From Allostella vacuolata (lineage in GTDB: Bacteria; Pseudomonadota; Alphaproteobacteria; ATCC43930; Allostellaceae): 64,000 bases of DNA. A program made the position numbers and the translations under genes. Below the pieces are notes generated by a model that was not told the origin of the DNA, ran no database searches, and saw only the letters and a list, made by a program, of their open reading frames with translations. The DNA is taken from positions 4,985,388-5,049,387 of the forward strand of contig AP019702.1 of the NCBI GenBank assembly GCA_006739055.1, in the 5' to 3' direction. Of the stretch, positions 52,339 to 61,890 are shown piece by piece (position 1 is the stretch's first letter; each line of letters starts with the position of its first letter).

Positions 52339-54074
52339 GCCGCGCCGGCGCGGCGCATGATGATCCACTGCTGCAGGATCGACAGCAGGTTGTTCCACGC
52401 CCAGTAGATCACCAGGCCGGCCGGGAAGGCCGCCAGCAGGTAGGTGAACAGGAACGGCAGGATCATGAACACTTTGGCCTGGATCGGGTCCGGCGGCTGC
52501 GGGTTCAGCTTCTGCTGCAGGAACATGGTGACGCCCATGATGATCGGCCAGGCGCCGATCATCAGGATGTGCGGCGGGGTCCAGGGGATCAGGCCGAACA
52601 GGTTGAACAGCGTCGTCGGGTCGGGCGCGGACAGGTCGCGGATCCAGCCGTAGAACGGCGCGTGCCGCATCTCGATGGTGACGAACAGCACCTTGTAGAG
52701 CGCGAAGAAGACCGGGATCTGGATCAGGATCGGCAGGCAGCCGGACGCCGGGTTGGCGCCCTCCTTGCGGTAGAGCTGCATCATCTCCTGGTTCAGGCGC
52801 TGCTTGTCCTCGCCGTACTTCTCGCGCAGCTCCACCATCTTGGGCTGGAGCAGCTTGAGTTTGCTCATGGAGCGGTAGGACTTGTTGGCCAGCGGGAAGA
52901 AGGCGGCCTTGATCAGCACCGTCAGCAGCAGGATGGCGAGGCCGAAATTGCCGAGCCAGCGGTAGAAATAGTCGATGACGTAGAAGATCGGCTTGGTCAG
53001 GAAATAGAACCAGCCGAAGTCGATCGCCCGGTCGAAGCGCGCGATGCCGAGCCGGTCGCGATAGTCGTCGAGGAGATGGACCTCCTTGGCGCCGGCGAAC
53101 ACGCGGTGCGTCATCTCCGACGCGGCGCCGGGGGCGACCGTGCGGGTCTGGCCCAGATAGTCCGCCTGGTAGGCGTCGTCGGTGCCGCGGCGCTCCCAGG
53201 TGAAGCGGCTGTTCACCGTCTCGCCCTGGTCGGGAATGAGCGACACCAGCCAGTACTTGTCGGTGAAGCCGAGCCAGCCGCCGGTGGTCTGCTGCTCGAC
53301 CAGCTTGGAGTCCTTGATCGAGGAGTAGCTGATCTCGCGCAGGACCCCGTCGGTGACGCCGATCAGGCCCTCATGCAGGATGTAGAAACCCGCGGTGTGG
53401 GGGGTCGGCCAGCGCTTGGTCAGCGCATAGGGCAGCAGCGTGACCGGCGTCGTGCCGGTGTTCTCGACCCGGTCGGTCACCGTCATCAGAAAGTTGGCGT
53501 CGAGCGCCAGCCGGCGCCGGAAGACCAGCCCCTGGCCATTGTCCCAGACCAGCGTGAGCGGCCGGTCGCCGGTCAGCGCGGCGCCCTCGGCCTGCCACAG
53601 CGTGTCGTCCTTGGGCATCGGCACGTCGCGGCTGTCGGGGCCGGCGACCCAGCCGAACTGCACGAAATAGGGCCGCGCGGTCTCCGACGGCGACAGCAGG
53701 TCGATCAGCGGGCTGCCGGGCGCCACGGTCTCGCGGTAGTCCTTCATGGTCAGGTCGTCGACCCGGCCGCCGCGCAGCGAGACCGAGCCCTTCAGGCGCG
53801 CCGAGTCGATCGGCACCCGAGGCACACGCGCCAGCGCGGCATCCCGCGACAGCTCCGCGCCGACGGCGGGCGTCGCTGCCGGAACCCCGGGGGCGGCGGG
53901 CGGGCGGGCATCGACCGGCGCCCGGGGGTCGCCCGATGGATTGGCGGCCGGATTCGACTGCTGCTGCGCCTGGCGCGCGGCCTCCTGCTGGGGCTTCTGC
54001 ACGAAGAACTGGAAGCCGAGCAGGATGGCGATCGAAATCGCGATCGCGATGATCAGGTTCTTTTGATCGGTCAT
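52335..54074 (-). CDS. yidC: Membrane protein insertase YidC
   Basis: A 579-residue insertase of the Oxa1/YidC family. Residues 6-24 form the first membrane helix, a Pro/Gln/Ala-rich linker follows to about 95, the periplasmic domain spans about 100-350, and the conserved insertase core of about five helices covers residues 360-575 (FGLAILLLTVLIKAAFFPLANKSY containing the hydrophilic-groove Lys, FMILPFLFTYLLAAFPAGLVIYWAWNN). It lies in the standard rpmH-rnpA-yidD-yidC order. Confidence 0.97.
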   Translation of the reverse strand: MTDQKNLIIAIAISIAILLGFQFFVQKPQQEAARQAQQQSNPAANPSGDPRAPVDARPPAAPGVPAATPAVGAELSRDAALARVPRVPIDSARLKGSVSLRGGRVDDLTMKDYRETVAPGSPLIDLLSPSETARPYFVQFGWVAGPDSRDVPMPKDDTLWQAEGAALTGDRPLTLVWDNGQGLVFRRRLALDANFLMTVTDRVENTGTTPVTLLPYALTKRWPTPHTAGFYILHEGLIGVTDGVLREISYSSIKDSKLVEQQTTGGWLGFTDKYWLVSLIPDQGETVNSRFTWERRGTDDAYQADYLGQTRTVAPGAASEMTHRVFAGAKEVHLLDDYRDRLGIARFDRAIDFGWFYFLTKPIFYVIDYFYRWLGNFGLAILLLTVLIKAAFFPLANKSYRSMSKLKLLQPKMVELREKYGEDKQRLNQEMMQLYRKEGANPASGCLPILIQIPVFFALYKVLFVTIEMRHAPFYGWIRDLSAPDPTTLFNLFGLIPWTPPHILMIGAWPIIMGVTMFLQQKLNPQPPDPIQAKVFMILPFLFTYLLAAFPAGLVIYWAWNNLLSILQQWIIMRRAGAA

Positions 54075-54099
54075 CGATGGATCCGCACGGGGGAAATGG

Positions 54100-54372
54100 C
54101 TACCGCCGATGGCCGGCGCAGCAGGAAGGGCTTCGTGTCGACTGCGGGTCGACCGGCGGCACGGGATCGTATCCCGCACGCCCCCAGGGATTGCAACGGG
54201 CCAGTCGCCGCAGGGTCAGGAGCCCGCCGCGCCAGGCGCCGTGACGCCGCAATGCCTCCACCGCATAGGTCGAGCAGGTCGGCTCGAACCGGCAGCTCGG
54301 CGGAAACAGCGGGGCCAGCACCCACTGGTACACCCGGACCCCGACAATGAGGAAGCGGGCGGCGATGGTCAT
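54100..54372 (-). CDS. yidD: Membrane protein insertion efficiency factor
   Basis: A 90-residue YidD protein: [20 protein letters not shown] (residues 14-33) with the three conserved Cys residues, [12 protein letters not shown] and [17 protein letters not shown]. The amphipathic N-terminus attaches to the membrane. Start overlaps the rnpA stop (ATGA). Confidence 0.95.
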   Translation of the reverse strand: MTIAARFLIVGVRVYQWVLAPLFPPSCRFEPTCSTYAVEALRRHGAWRGGLLTLRRLARCNPWGRAGYDPVPPVDPQSTRSPSCCAGHRR

Positions 54373-54779
54373 GGCGCCGGGGCGGGCTGGCTTGATGGAT
54401 CTGCCGGCACCGCGGCGCGTTCGGCCGGGCGTTGCCGGGCAACGCGGGCCAGCGCCGTCTCGAGATCCCCCAGCAGGGCCGGAAACGGCCGATCGACGGT
54501 CCCGTCGCGGGCGATCAGGACATAGTCCCAGCCCGGCAGGCCCCGCGCCGGCAGGATGGCGGCCGCCACGGCGCGCAGGCGACGCCGGGCGCGGTTGCGC
54601 ACCACGGCACCGCCGACCTTGCGGGTTGCGGTGAAGCCGACGCGCGGCGGCCCTTCGGTCGGCGCGTCGATTCGTTCACAGGCTTGAAGGACCAGCCCTG
54701 GAGCGGCCCACTTCCGCCGTGCGGCGGCGACGCGAAGGAACTCTGACCGTTGCGTCAGCCGTCCGACGGCCGGCGCCAT
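54369..54779 (-). CDS. rnpA: Ribonuclease P protein component
   Basis: A 136-residue basic protein that supports RNase P RNA in tRNA 5' processing. It opens [20 protein letters not shown], and the RNR signature is [14 protein letters not shown] near residue 59-72. The C-terminal 25 residues are a Pro/Ala-rich extension beyond the family core. The ATG shares one base with the rpmH stop (TGATG), so rpmH and rnpA are coupled. Confidence 0.95.
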   Translation of the reverse strand: MAPAVGRLTQRSEFLRVAAARRKWAAPGLVLQACERIDAPTEGPPRVGFTATRKVGGAVVRNRARRRLRAVAAAILPARGLPGWDYVLIARDGTVDRPFPALLGDLETALARVARQRPAERAAVPADPSSQPAPAP

Positions 54780-54913
54780 CAGGCGGAGAGGCGCTTACGC
54801 CCCTGGGCGCGGCGGTTCTGGATGACCTTCTTGCCGCCGACGGTCGCCATGCGGGCCCGGAAACCGTGGCGGCGCTTGCGAACGAGGCGGCTCGGCTGAT
54901 AGGTGCGCTTCAC
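54779..54913 (-). CDS. rpmH: 50S ribosomal protein L34
   Basis: A 44-residue L34, opening with [20 protein letters not shown] after the initiator and ending KRLSA; sequence and length fit the family completely. The initiator is GTG with GGAG eight bases upstream, not ATG. It is the first gene of rpmH-rnpA-yidD-yidC-engB-argB-HAD and is preceded by a strong sigma-70 promoter. Too short for simple gene tracks. Confidence 0.97.
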   Translation of the reverse strand: MKRTYQPSRLVRKRRHGFRARMATVGGKKVIQNRRAQGRKRLSA

Positions 54914-54957
54914 GGCACGAGCTCCGAGGAAAGATAGACGTTTTTCGAGAGTGCGGG

Positions 54958-54986
54958 CTTATACGGGACGACCCGGGGCAAGTCAA
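54958..54986 (-). promoter_or_regulatory. Sigma-70 promoter of the rpmH operon
   Basis: On the minus strand TTGACT (54981-54986), a 17-base spacer, then TATAAG (54958-54963), ending 44 bases before the rpmH start. Both hexamers match five of six consensus bases or close to it, making this the clearest housekeeping promoter in the window. Confidence 0.75.
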
Positions 54987-55141
54987 CGCGGAGTTCCCCT
55001 GGTCGGCCGGGCGATCGCATCCGAATGCCCGCCCCTGCCCGGTGCCGGGCCCATGACGGGAAGGTGAATGGCACCGATGCGGCCGCGAATGCTACCGCCA
55101 TGTCGCGTACCCGCGACAGGATCGGAGAGGGGGATTCGGCC

Positions 55142-56554
55142 ATGGCCAACATCGACGCCGACCTGTGCGTGATCGGCGGCGGCGCGGGCGGCCTCAGCGT
55201 GGCGGCCGGGGCGGCGCAGATGGGCGCCCGCACCATCCTGGTGCAGGCCGGACCGATGGGCGGCGACTGCCTCCATTTCGGCTGCGTGCCGTCCAAGGCG
55301 CTGCTGGCCGCCGCCCGCGCGGCCGCCGCCGTGCGCGATGCCGGCCGCTTCGGGATCGAGGCCGCGCCGCCGCGGGTCGACTTCGCCCGCGTCCAGGCCC
55401 ATGTCCGCGGGGTGATCGCGGCGATCGCCCCGCATGATTCCGTCGAGCGCTTCACCGGCCTGGGGGTGACCGTGATCCGCGCCACGGCGCGCTTCACGGC
55501 CGCGGACCGGATCGAGGCCGGGGGCGACTCCATCCGGGCGCGGCGCTTCGTCATCGCCACCGGGTCCATTCCCGCCGTGCCGGCGATACCGGGGCTGGAC
55601 GGCGTTCCCTACCTGACCAACGAGACCATTTTTTCCGTTCCTGACCTGCCGGCCCACCTGCTGGTGATCGGCGGCGGCCCGGTGGGCGCCGAGCTCGCCC
55701 TGGCGCACCGCCGCCTCGGCAGCCGGGTCACCCTGCTGGAAGCGGCCCGGATCCTGCCGCGGGACGATCCCGAACTGGTGGAGGTCGTCCGGCAACGATT
55801 GCTGGGCGAAGGCATCGCGATCCGCGAGGGTGTCGCCGTTGCGGGCGCGGGACGGGAAGGCGACGGCATCCTGGTCACGCTCCAGGGCGGCGATCGGGTG
55901 GCGGGCAGCCACCTGCTGGTGGCGGCGGGCCGGCGGGCCGTGGTGGACGGGCTCGACCTGGCGAAGGCCGGAGTCGACTTCTCGGCCGGCGGCATCGTCG
56001 TCGACCGCCGCCTGCGCACCACCAACCGGCGAATCTTCGCGCTGGGCGACGTCGTCGGCGGCTGGCAGTTTACCCACATGGCGGGCTATCAGGCGGGCAT
56101 CGTGCTGCGCAACGCCCTGTTCCGCTGGCCGGCCCGGGTCGACGACCGGGCCGTACCGCGGGTGACCTATACCGATCCCGAACTGGCCCAGGTGGGTCTG
56201 AGCGAGGCGGCGGCGCGTCAGGCATACGGCGAGGTGCGGGTGCTGCGGTCGGCCTTTGCCGAGAACGACCGCGCCCGGGCCGAAAGGGAGACCGAGGGGA
56301 TGGTGAAGATCGTGACCGGCCGGCGCGGCCGCATCCTGGGGGCGGGCATCGTCGGCGCCCAGGCGGGCGAGCTGATCCAGCCCTGGATCCTGGCCGTGGG
56401 GCGCGGGCTCGGCATCGGCGCCATGGCCGGCATGATCGCCCCCTACCCGACGCTGGGCGAGGCCGGGCGGCGGGCGGCGGGCGATTTCTACGCCCCCACC
56501 CTGTTCGGGCCGCGGGTGCGCCGCCTCGTCCGCCTGCTCCAGCGGCTCGGCTGA
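55142..56554 (+). CDS. Pyridine-nucleotide-disulfide oxidoreductase, MerA/Lpd-like
   Basis: A 470-residue class I flavoprotein disulfide reductase. FAD motif LCVIGGGAGGLSVAAGAAQMG (residues 8-28), redox-active CLHFGC (Cys43 and Cys48), NAD motif VIGGGPVGAELALAHRRLG near 180 and second FAD motif RRIFALGDVVGG near 297. The C-terminal catalytic His-Pro of lipoamide dehydrogenase and glutathione reductase is replaced (APYPTLGE), as in the mercuric-reductase-like group. No merP/merT genes are present, so mercury is not implied. AGGGGG precedes the ATG; the sensor kinase gene follows after 15 bases. Confidence 0.87.
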   Translation: MANIDADLCVIGGGAGGLSVAAGAAQMGARTILVQAGPMGGDCLHFGCVPSKALLAAARAAAAVRDAGRFGIEAAPPRVDFARVQAHVRGVIAAIAPHDSVERFTGLGVTVIRATARFTAADRIEAGGDSIRARRFVIATGSIPAVPAIPGLDGVPYLTNETIFSVPDLPAHLLVIGGGPVGAELALAHRRLGSRVTLLEAARILPRDDPELVEVVRQRLLGEGIAIREGVAVAGAGREGDGILVTLQGGDRVAGSHLLVAAGRRAVVDGLDLAKAGVDFSAGGIVVDRRLRTTNRRIFALGDVVGGWQFTHMAGYQAGIVLRNALFRWPARVDDRAVPRVTYTDPELAQVGLSEAAARQAYGEVRVLRSAFAENDRARAERETEGMVKIVTGRRGRILGAGIVGAQAGELIQPWILAVGRGLGIGAMAGMIAPYPTLGEAGRRAAGDFYAPTLFGPRVRRLVRLLQRLG

Positions 56555-56569
56555 GGGCGACCGCCGCCC

Positions 56570-57982
56570 ATGGCCAAGGGACTTCGCATGCGGCCGGTCA
56601 CCGGCCTGTCGGGGCGGCTGCTGATCATGACGGTCTTCTTCGTCATGCTGGTCGAGGTGTTCGTCTATGCGCCCTCGGTGGCGCGCTTCCGGGTCGACTG
56701 GCTGGAGCAGCGGGTGAATGCCGCCCAGCTGACCGTGATCGCGCTGGAGGCGACGCCCGACCAGTCGGTCACGGTGGAGCTCGCCAACCGCCTGCTCGAC
56801 CAGGTCGGCGCCCATGCCGTCGTGGTGCCGCCGACGGCGACCGGCGTGCGGCGCGGCATCTTCCGCGACATGCCGCCCGCCATGGACGTGTCGCTCGACC
56901 TGCGCGACCCGGGCTTCGTCACCCTCATTTCCGACGCCTTCGGCACCCTGGCGCATGGCGGCGACCGGGTCCTGTGGATCAAGGCGAATGCCCCCGGCCT
57001 GGCCGGCGGGCGGGTCGACCTGCTGATCGACGAGGCCCCCCTGCGCCAGGCGATGATCGCCTATTCCTGGCGCATTCTGGCGCTCTCGCTGCTCATCTCG
57101 TTCATGACCGCGGCCCTGATCTTCGTCACCCTGCGCTGGATGATCGTGCGGCCGCTGCGCGAGATCACCCGCAGCATGATCCGCTTCAAGGAGAACCCCG
57201 AGGATGCGAGCCGCGACGACACGCCGTCGGCGCGCAGCGACGAGATCGGCCTGGTCCGGCGCGAATTGGCCTCCATGGAGGCGACGGTGCGCCAGGCCCT
57301 GCGCCAGCGCGCCCGGCTGGCCGCGCTGGGCGAGGCGGTGACGCGGATCAACCACGACCTGCGCAACATCCTGACCACCGTCAGCCTGCTGTCGGACCGC
57401 CTCAGCCAGAGCGACGACCCCGAAGTCCGCCGCGTCTCCCCCACCCTGATGGCGGCGATCGACCGCGCCGTGCAGCTGTGCCAGCGCACGCTCGACTTCG
57501 CGCGCGAGGGCGGCCCGCTGCTGAAGCGCAGCCGCTTCCCCTTGTGCGGGCTGGTCGACGAGCTGCAGCCGGTGCTGGCCGCCCCCAACGGCCGGGAGTT
57601 CGTGCTGGAGAACGCGGTCCCGCCCCAGATCGAGGCCAACGCGGACCGCGACCTGATCTTCCGGGTCCTCTCCAACCTCGGCCACAACGCCGCCGCGGCC
57701 GGCGCCTGCCGCCTGTCGATCACGGCCGAGGCCGATCAGGGCGACCTCGTCATCACCGTCACCGACGACGGGCCGGGCCTGCCGCCCAAGGCGCTGGCGA
57801 ACCTGTTCCAGCCCTTCGCCGGCGCCGGCCGCACCGGCGGGACGGGGCTGGGACTGGCGATCGCCCGCGAGCTGATGCGCGCCCATGGCGGCGACGTCAT
57901 GCTGGTGCGCAGCGACGCCTCGGGCACCGTCTTCCGCCTGCGCCTGCCGCCGCCCGAAGGCGACGTCCGGCGAGCGGCATAG
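56570..57982 (+). CDS. Membrane sensor histidine kinase
   Basis: A 470-residue kinase: helix 1 about 15-35, periplasmic sensor about 36-164, helix 2 about 165-188, HAMP region 189-240, dimerisation domain with phospho-acceptor His262 in INHDLRNILTTV, and ATPase domain with N-box LGHNAAAAG near 368, G1 VTDDGPGLP near 398 and G2 GRTGGTGLGLAIARELMRAHGG near 418-440. The N-box Asn is present. No response-regulator gene is adjacent, so the partner is encoded elsewhere. It is 15 bases after the oxidoreductase gene. Confidence 0.9.
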   Translation: MAKGLRMRPVTGLSGRLLIMTVFFVMLVEVFVYAPSVARFRVDWLEQRVNAAQLTVIALEATPDQSVTVELANRLLDQVGAHAVVVPPTATGVRRGIFRDMPPAMDVSLDLRDPGFVTLISDAFGTLAHGGDRVLWIKANAPGLAGGRVDLLIDEAPLRQAMIAYSWRILALSLLISFMTAALIFVTLRWMIVRPLREITRSMIRFKENPEDASRDDTPSARSDEIGLVRRELASMEATVRQALRQRARLAALGEAVTRINHDLRNILTTVSLLSDRLSQSDDPEVRRVSPTLMAAIDRAVQLCQRTLDFAREGGPLLKRSRFPLCGLVDELQPVLAAPNGREFVLENAVPPQIEANADRDLIFRVLSNLGHNAAAAGACRLSITAEADQGDLVITVTDDGPGLPPKALANLFQPFAGAGRTGGTGLGLAIARELMRAHGGDVMLVRSDASGTVFRLRLPPPEGDVRRAA

Positions 57983-58042
57983 CGGCCGCCGCCGGCGATT
58001 CGCGCTATCCTTGCGGCCTGGGTCACCGAAAGGGAGCGCGCG

Positions 58043-58228
58043 ATGGTGGGGCAGTGGGTCTTGGGCGGGCTGGTCGGGATCGCCGGCATCGTCGGGCTGC
58101 AGATGGCGGCGACGATCCACCAGCCCGGGTTCTACACCCTGGGGCTGGGGATCGCCGGCGGCGCCGTCGTCTACATCGCCTTCCTGATCAAGCGCGCCTG
58201 CGACCGGGCGGAGCGCGGCGACCGGTAG
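58043..58228 (+). CDS. Small two-helix membrane protein, unknown function
   Basis: A 61-residue protein with two hydrophobic segments (about 5-22 and 30-48) and a basic/acidic C-terminal tail ending RAERGDR. GGGAG precedes the ATG. No family recognised. It lies 60 bases after the kinase gene on the same strand and converges with the gamma-glutamyltransferase gene. Confidence 0.65.
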   Translation: MVGQWVLGGLVGIAGIVGLQMAATIHQPGFYTLGLGIAGGAVVYIAFLIKRACDRAERGDR

Positions 58229-58231
58229 CCG

Positions 58232-59839
58232 CTACACCGACAGGACCGAGCCGCCGGTCGAGGGGTCGGCGCCGCCGGTGACCCGGCCGCCATCGACCTG
58301 GATGGCATGGACCCGGGCACAGATGTAGGGCAGCACGCTGCGGATGGTCTGGTAGCCCATCGCCCCCAGGGCCTCGCAGGTGAGGACCGGGATGCGCGAC
58401 GCGATGTCGATGGCATCGCCCGTCGCCGAGAAGCGCGGCGCGTTCACCGCCTCCACCACCGACATGCCGTGGTCGACGACGTTGAGGATCACCTGCAGGA
58501 TGCCCATCGGGATGTTGGAGCCGCCGGGCGCGCCCAGGATGAGGAACGGGTCGTCGCCCTTGAAGAGGATGGAGGGGGCGAGCGAGCTGACGCGGCGCTT
58601 GCCGGGGGCGAGCGACTGGGCCCGGCCCGGCCGCGGGTCGAACATCGCCATGGCGCCGTTGTACATGAAGCCCAGGCCCGGCGTGATCACGCCCGACTGC
58701 ATGCCGAGCGTGTGGGTCATGGTGACGGTGTTGCCGTCGGCGTCCAGCGTGCAGAGATGGGTGGTGTCGGCCCCCTCCCCGGGGCCGGTCGCCCGCGGCA
58801 CCCGGGCGATCTCGCCGCGGCGGATCGCCTCGGCATCGGCCCGGGCGGCGGCCGGATCGAAGATGCTGTCCGCCGGCACGTCGACGAAGCGCGGGTCGCC
58901 GATGTCGCGGTCCTTGATCACCTGGGCCCGCTTCATCGCCTCGGCGACGACCCGGATGTATTCGGGCGTGTTGAGGCCGAGCGCCTTCAGGTCGAAATGC
59001 TCCAGAATGTGCAGCATCCGCAGCAGCATGGCACCGCAGCCGGGCGGCGGGTTGGCGGCGACGCGCAGACCCCGGTAGCTGCCCCAGACCGGCGGGGTCC
59101 ACTCCGCCTCGTAGCTTTCCAGGTCGGCCGCGGCCAGCAGCCCGCCGCGGGCCGCGAAGTCCTTGGCGATGGCCGCCCCCAGGGCCCCCTTGTAGAAGGC
59201 GTCGGGCCCCTCGCCGGCCAGGGCCCGGAGGCTGCGGCCATAGTCCGGGTTCTTCACCGTCGTCCCGACCCGCAGCGGCTGGCCCTCGCCGTCGAAGAAC
59301 AGCGAGGCGTATTCGGGCGTGAAGCGCAGGCGGTCGATGACCTCGACCCGGCCCATGTTCTCGATCTTGGTCCAGTATTCGTAGACCGCCTGGGTGATCC
59401 GATAGCCCTCCTCGGCCATGCGCGCGGCGGGCAGGACCACGTCGGCCCAGGGCAGGCGGCCGTAGAGCTTGTGCATGCCATGCAGGCCGGCGACGGTGCC
59501 GGGTACCGCCACCGACTGGTATCCCAGGTCGTTGACCCGCCCCTTCAGCACGAAGCCGAAGCCGTCGCGCGTCTCGTACTCCAGCAGCTCGCGCCACATG
59601 TCCGGCCGGACCGCGAGCGGCGCCTTGGCGAAGAAGTTGATGACCGCGTGGACCCCCAGCTTGGGCAGGTAGACATGGCCCGCCCCGAAGCCGGCGATGC
59701 CGCAGTTCATCTGGTCGATCACCCCCTGGGCGAAGGCGGTCGCGACCGCCGCGTCGACCGCGTTGCCGCCGGCCAGGAAGATGCGCGCCCCCACTTCGGC
59801 CGCATCGTTCTGCGGCGCGACGACCATGCCTCGTTCCAT
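58232..59839 (-). CDS. Gamma-glutamyltransferase family hydrolase, no signal peptide
   Basis: A 535-residue Ntn hydrolase of the GGT family, made as a proenzyme that cuts itself before the catalytic Thr. The Thr lies in GADTTHLCTLDADGNTVTMTHTL near residue 353 (first T of TTH), and other conserved parts are the N-terminal FLAGGNAVDAAVATAFAQGVIDQMNCGIAG and the closing GAPGGSNIP. The usual signal peptide is absent, so it should be cytoplasmic. It follows the ABC permease gene by 28 bases: the transporter probably imports its gamma-glutamyl-type or other amide substrate. Confidence 0.9.
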   Translation of the reverse strand: MERGMVVAPQNDAAEVGARIFLAGGNAVDAAVATAFAQGVIDQMNCGIAGFGAGHVYLPKLGVHAVINFFAKAPLAVRPDMWRELLEYETRDGFGFVLKGRVNDLGYQSVAVPGTVAGLHGMHKLYGRLPWADVVLPAARMAEEGYRITQAVYEYWTKIENMGRVEVIDRLRFTPEYASLFFDGEGQPLRVGTTVKNPDYGRSLRALAGEGPDAFYKGALGAAIAKDFAARGGLLAAADLESYEAEWTPPVWGSYRGLRVAANPPPGCGAMLLRMLHILEHFDLKALGLNTPEYIRVVAEAMKRAQVIKDRDIGDPRFVDVPADSIFDPAAARADAEAIRRGEIARVPRATGPGEGADTTHLCTLDADGNTVTMTHTLGMQSGVITPGLGFMYNGAMAMFDPRPGRAQSLAPGKRRVSSLAPSILFKGDDPFLILGAPGGSNIPMGILQVILNVVDHGMSVVEAVNAPRFSATGDAIDIASRIPVLTCEALGAMGYQTIRSVLPYICARVHAIQVDGGRVTGGADPSTGGSVLSV

Positions 59840-59867
59840 CGGGACCCCTCCGGGTATCGTGCGAAAA

Positions 59868-60743
59868 TCAGCGGCGGATGCGCCGCTGCAGGAAGACCGT
59901 GGACAGGATAGTGAGGGTCAGCGTCGTCGTCATCAGGACGAAGGCCAGCGCCGCGCCGAAGGGCCAGTTGGTCGAGCGCGCGATCTGGTCGTAGAGGGCG
60001 GGCGCCATCATCTTGAACTGCGGGCCGCCCAGCAGGACCGGGGTCGCATAGGCGTTCATGCACAGGATGAAGACCAGCACCGTGCCGGCCAGCACGCCCG
60101 GCATGGCGAGCGGGAAGACGATGCGGAAGAAGGTCTTCGACGGGCTGGCGCCGAGGTTGAGCGCCGCCTCCTCGACCGAGTAGTCGATCCCCTCCAGCAC
60201 GCTCTGCAGGGTCAGGATCATGTAGGGCAGAACGACCGCGATGATGCCGATGACGACCGCGGTCGGCGTGTAGAGCAGCTTGATCGGCTCGGCGGTCAGC
60301 CCGATCCCACGCAGGATGGAATTGACCACCCCGTCATTGCCGAGGACGACCATCCAGCCCGCCGCGCGGACGACGTTGCCCACCATCAGCGGGAACACCG
60401 CCAGGATGACGAGCAGGCTCTTGTAGCGGCTGGTGGTGCGGGCCAGCACGTAGGCGACGGGGAAGGCCAGCGTCAGGCTGATCACCGTGCAGGCGACGGC
60501 CACCTGGACCGTCGTCCACAGGACGTTGAGGTAGTAGGAGTCGGTGAAGAACTTGACATAGTTCTCCACCGTCACCGCCTCGACCATGAACTGGCCGGGA
60601 ATGAACTGGTTGAGGCTGTAGCGGAAGAGGATCGCCATCGGCACGACGAGGACGAGGACGACCAGGATCGTCGCCGGGCCGACCAGCATGGGCGCCACCG
60701 AACGGCGCCGGCCGCCGGCCGCTTCTTCCATGACGACGCTCAT
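59868..60743 (-). CDS. ABC transporter permease
   Basis: A 291-residue inner-membrane subunit with about six helices; the coupling loop reads EAALNLGASPSKTFFRIVFPLAMPGV near residues 193-218. It belongs to the spermidine/putrescine/iron type permeases. It is transcribed after the binding-protein gene (51 bases apart) and before the gamma-glutamyltransferase gene. Confidence 0.92.
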   Translation of the reverse strand: MSVVMEEAAGGRRRSVAPMLVGPATILVVLVLVVPMAILFRYSLNQFIPGQFMVEAVTVENYVKFFTDSYYLNVLWTTVQVAVACTVISLTLAFPVAYVLARTTSRYKSLLVILAVFPLMVGNVVRAAGWMVVLGNDGVVNSILRGIGLTAEPIKLLYTPTAVVIGIIAVVLPYMILTLQSVLEGIDYSVEEAALNLGASPSKTFFRIVFPLAMPGVLAGTVLVFILCMNAYATPVLLGGPQFKMMAPALYDQIARSTNWPFGAALAFVLMTTTLTLTILSTVFLQRRIRR

Positions 60744-60794
60744 GCCCTGTCCCCGCCCCCGGAATGCGCGATTCGACCGATCAGCCCTGCCCGA

Positions 60795-61847
60795 TCAGGC
60801 CTTGAAGCTCTTGTTCCACCATTCGAGCAGCTGCGAGTTGTTCTTGGCGATGTATTCGTAGTTCGGGATGTTGAACTTCTCCTGCTCGGCCTCGGTGAAG
60901 CCGATCTCCTTGGCAATGTCGTCCGGCAGCTTGGCGTTGGTGACCGTCGGCACGTAGCCCATGCGGTCGGCGAACAGCACCTGGCCGCCCGGGTCCAGCA
61001 TGGCGTCCAGGTAGGCCCAGCCGTTCGCCTTGTTCTGGGCGTTCTTCGGCACCGCCGCATCGAAGATGATCGGCGTCGTCCCCTCCTTGGGGGCGATGGT
61101 CGCGAGCGGGATGCCGGCCTTCTTCCACATGAAGCCGCGCGCGCGCCACATCACCGTCGCCCACACCTCCTCGCTCTTGAGGGCGGCCGCCAGCGTCTCG
61201 TTCGACGGGTAGACGCGGGGGTCGAACTTCTTCAGCTCCGTCAGCGTCGCCTTGCCCGGCTCGTAGTTGGACATGCTGCCGCCATTGACGAGCGCGGCCG
61301 ATTCGATGATCTGCATGTAGAGCCCGTCGGCGAAGCCGATCCGGCCCTTGAACTTCGGGTCGACCAGGTCGGCGAACGAGGTCGGGCTCATCTTCGACGG
61401 ATTGTAGACGATGACCTTGCCGCTATAGATGTGCGGGATGGCGTAGGTCTTCTGCAGCTGCTTGATGACGTTCTTGGCGTTCGGCACCTGGGCCGGGTCG
61501 ACGTCGTCGAACAGCTTCTGCTGCGACATCTCGAACATGTCGATGTCGGACAGGCAGGCGACGTCGAGGGTGCCGCGGCGGCTCGCCCGCTCCGCCAGGA
61601 GCTTGGTCTTGCGCGGCGGCGCGTTGCCGACGTCGTGGATGACCTCGATCCCCTTCTTCTCCAGGACCGGCTTCTCGAAATTGGCGGTCAGCAGCGCCTG
61701 GTAGTCGCCACCCCAGGTGCCGACCACGACCGGCCCCTTGGCCAGGGCCGGCATCGGGAAGCCGGCGGCCAGCGCGGCCGCGCCCGATCCGGCGATGAAC
61801 CCGCGGCGCGTCAGCCGCATCTTCGCCACCCGTTCGATTGCGCTCAT
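60795..61847 (-). CDS. ABC transporter substrate-binding protein, Tat-type leader
   Basis: A 350-residue periplasmic binding protein with twin-arginine leader (LTRRGFIAGSGAAALAAG, residues 12-29) cleaved near ALA. The mature fold is PotD/PotF-like: VVVGTWGGDYQALLTANFEKPVLEKKGIEV (split here for position about 45-74) and SFADLVDPKFKGRIGFADG near 165. The substrate is not identifiable. The ATPase gene lies upstream and the second permease gene downstream. Confidence 0.9.
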   Translation of the reverse strand: MSAIERVAKMRLTRRGFIAGSGAAALAAGFPMPALAKGPVVVGTWGGDYQALLTANFEKPVLEKKGIEVIHDVGNAPPRKTKLLAERASRRGTLDVACLSDIDMFEMSQQKLFDDVDPAQVPNAKNVIKQLQKTYAIPHIYSGKVIVYNPSKMSPTSFADLVDPKFKGRIGFADGLYMQIIESAALVNGGSMSNYEPGKATLTELKKFDPRVYPSNETLAAALKSEEVWATVMWRARGFMWKKAGIPLATIAPKEGTTPIIFDAAVPKNAQNKANGWAYLDAMLDPGGQVLFADRMGYVPTVTNAKLPDDIAKEIGFTEAEQEKFNIPNYEYIAKNNSQLLEWWNKSFKA

Positions 61848-61890
61848 CTCGCTCTCCCGTTCTTGCCTGTTTCTCGGTCGGTGGTGCGGT

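Noticed and set aside
47614-52407. A 1597-residue plus-strand open frame
   Set aside because: It runs across the acyl-CoA ligase, acyl-CoA dehydrogenase, HAD, argB and engB genes in other frames or on the other strand; its translation is Arg/Pro/Ala-rich nonsense typical of high-GC DNA.
55142-56554. Mercury resistance gene merA or lipoamide dehydrogenase lpdA
   Set aside because: No mer genes nearby and no N-terminal heavy-metal domain; the catalytic His of Lpd is replaced, and no dehydrogenase-complex genes adjoin it.
54983-58120. A 1045-residue minus-strand open frame
   Set aside because: It is antisense to the MerA/Lpd-like oxidoreductase and the histidine kinase, both with complete motifs; the frame has no recognisable domain.
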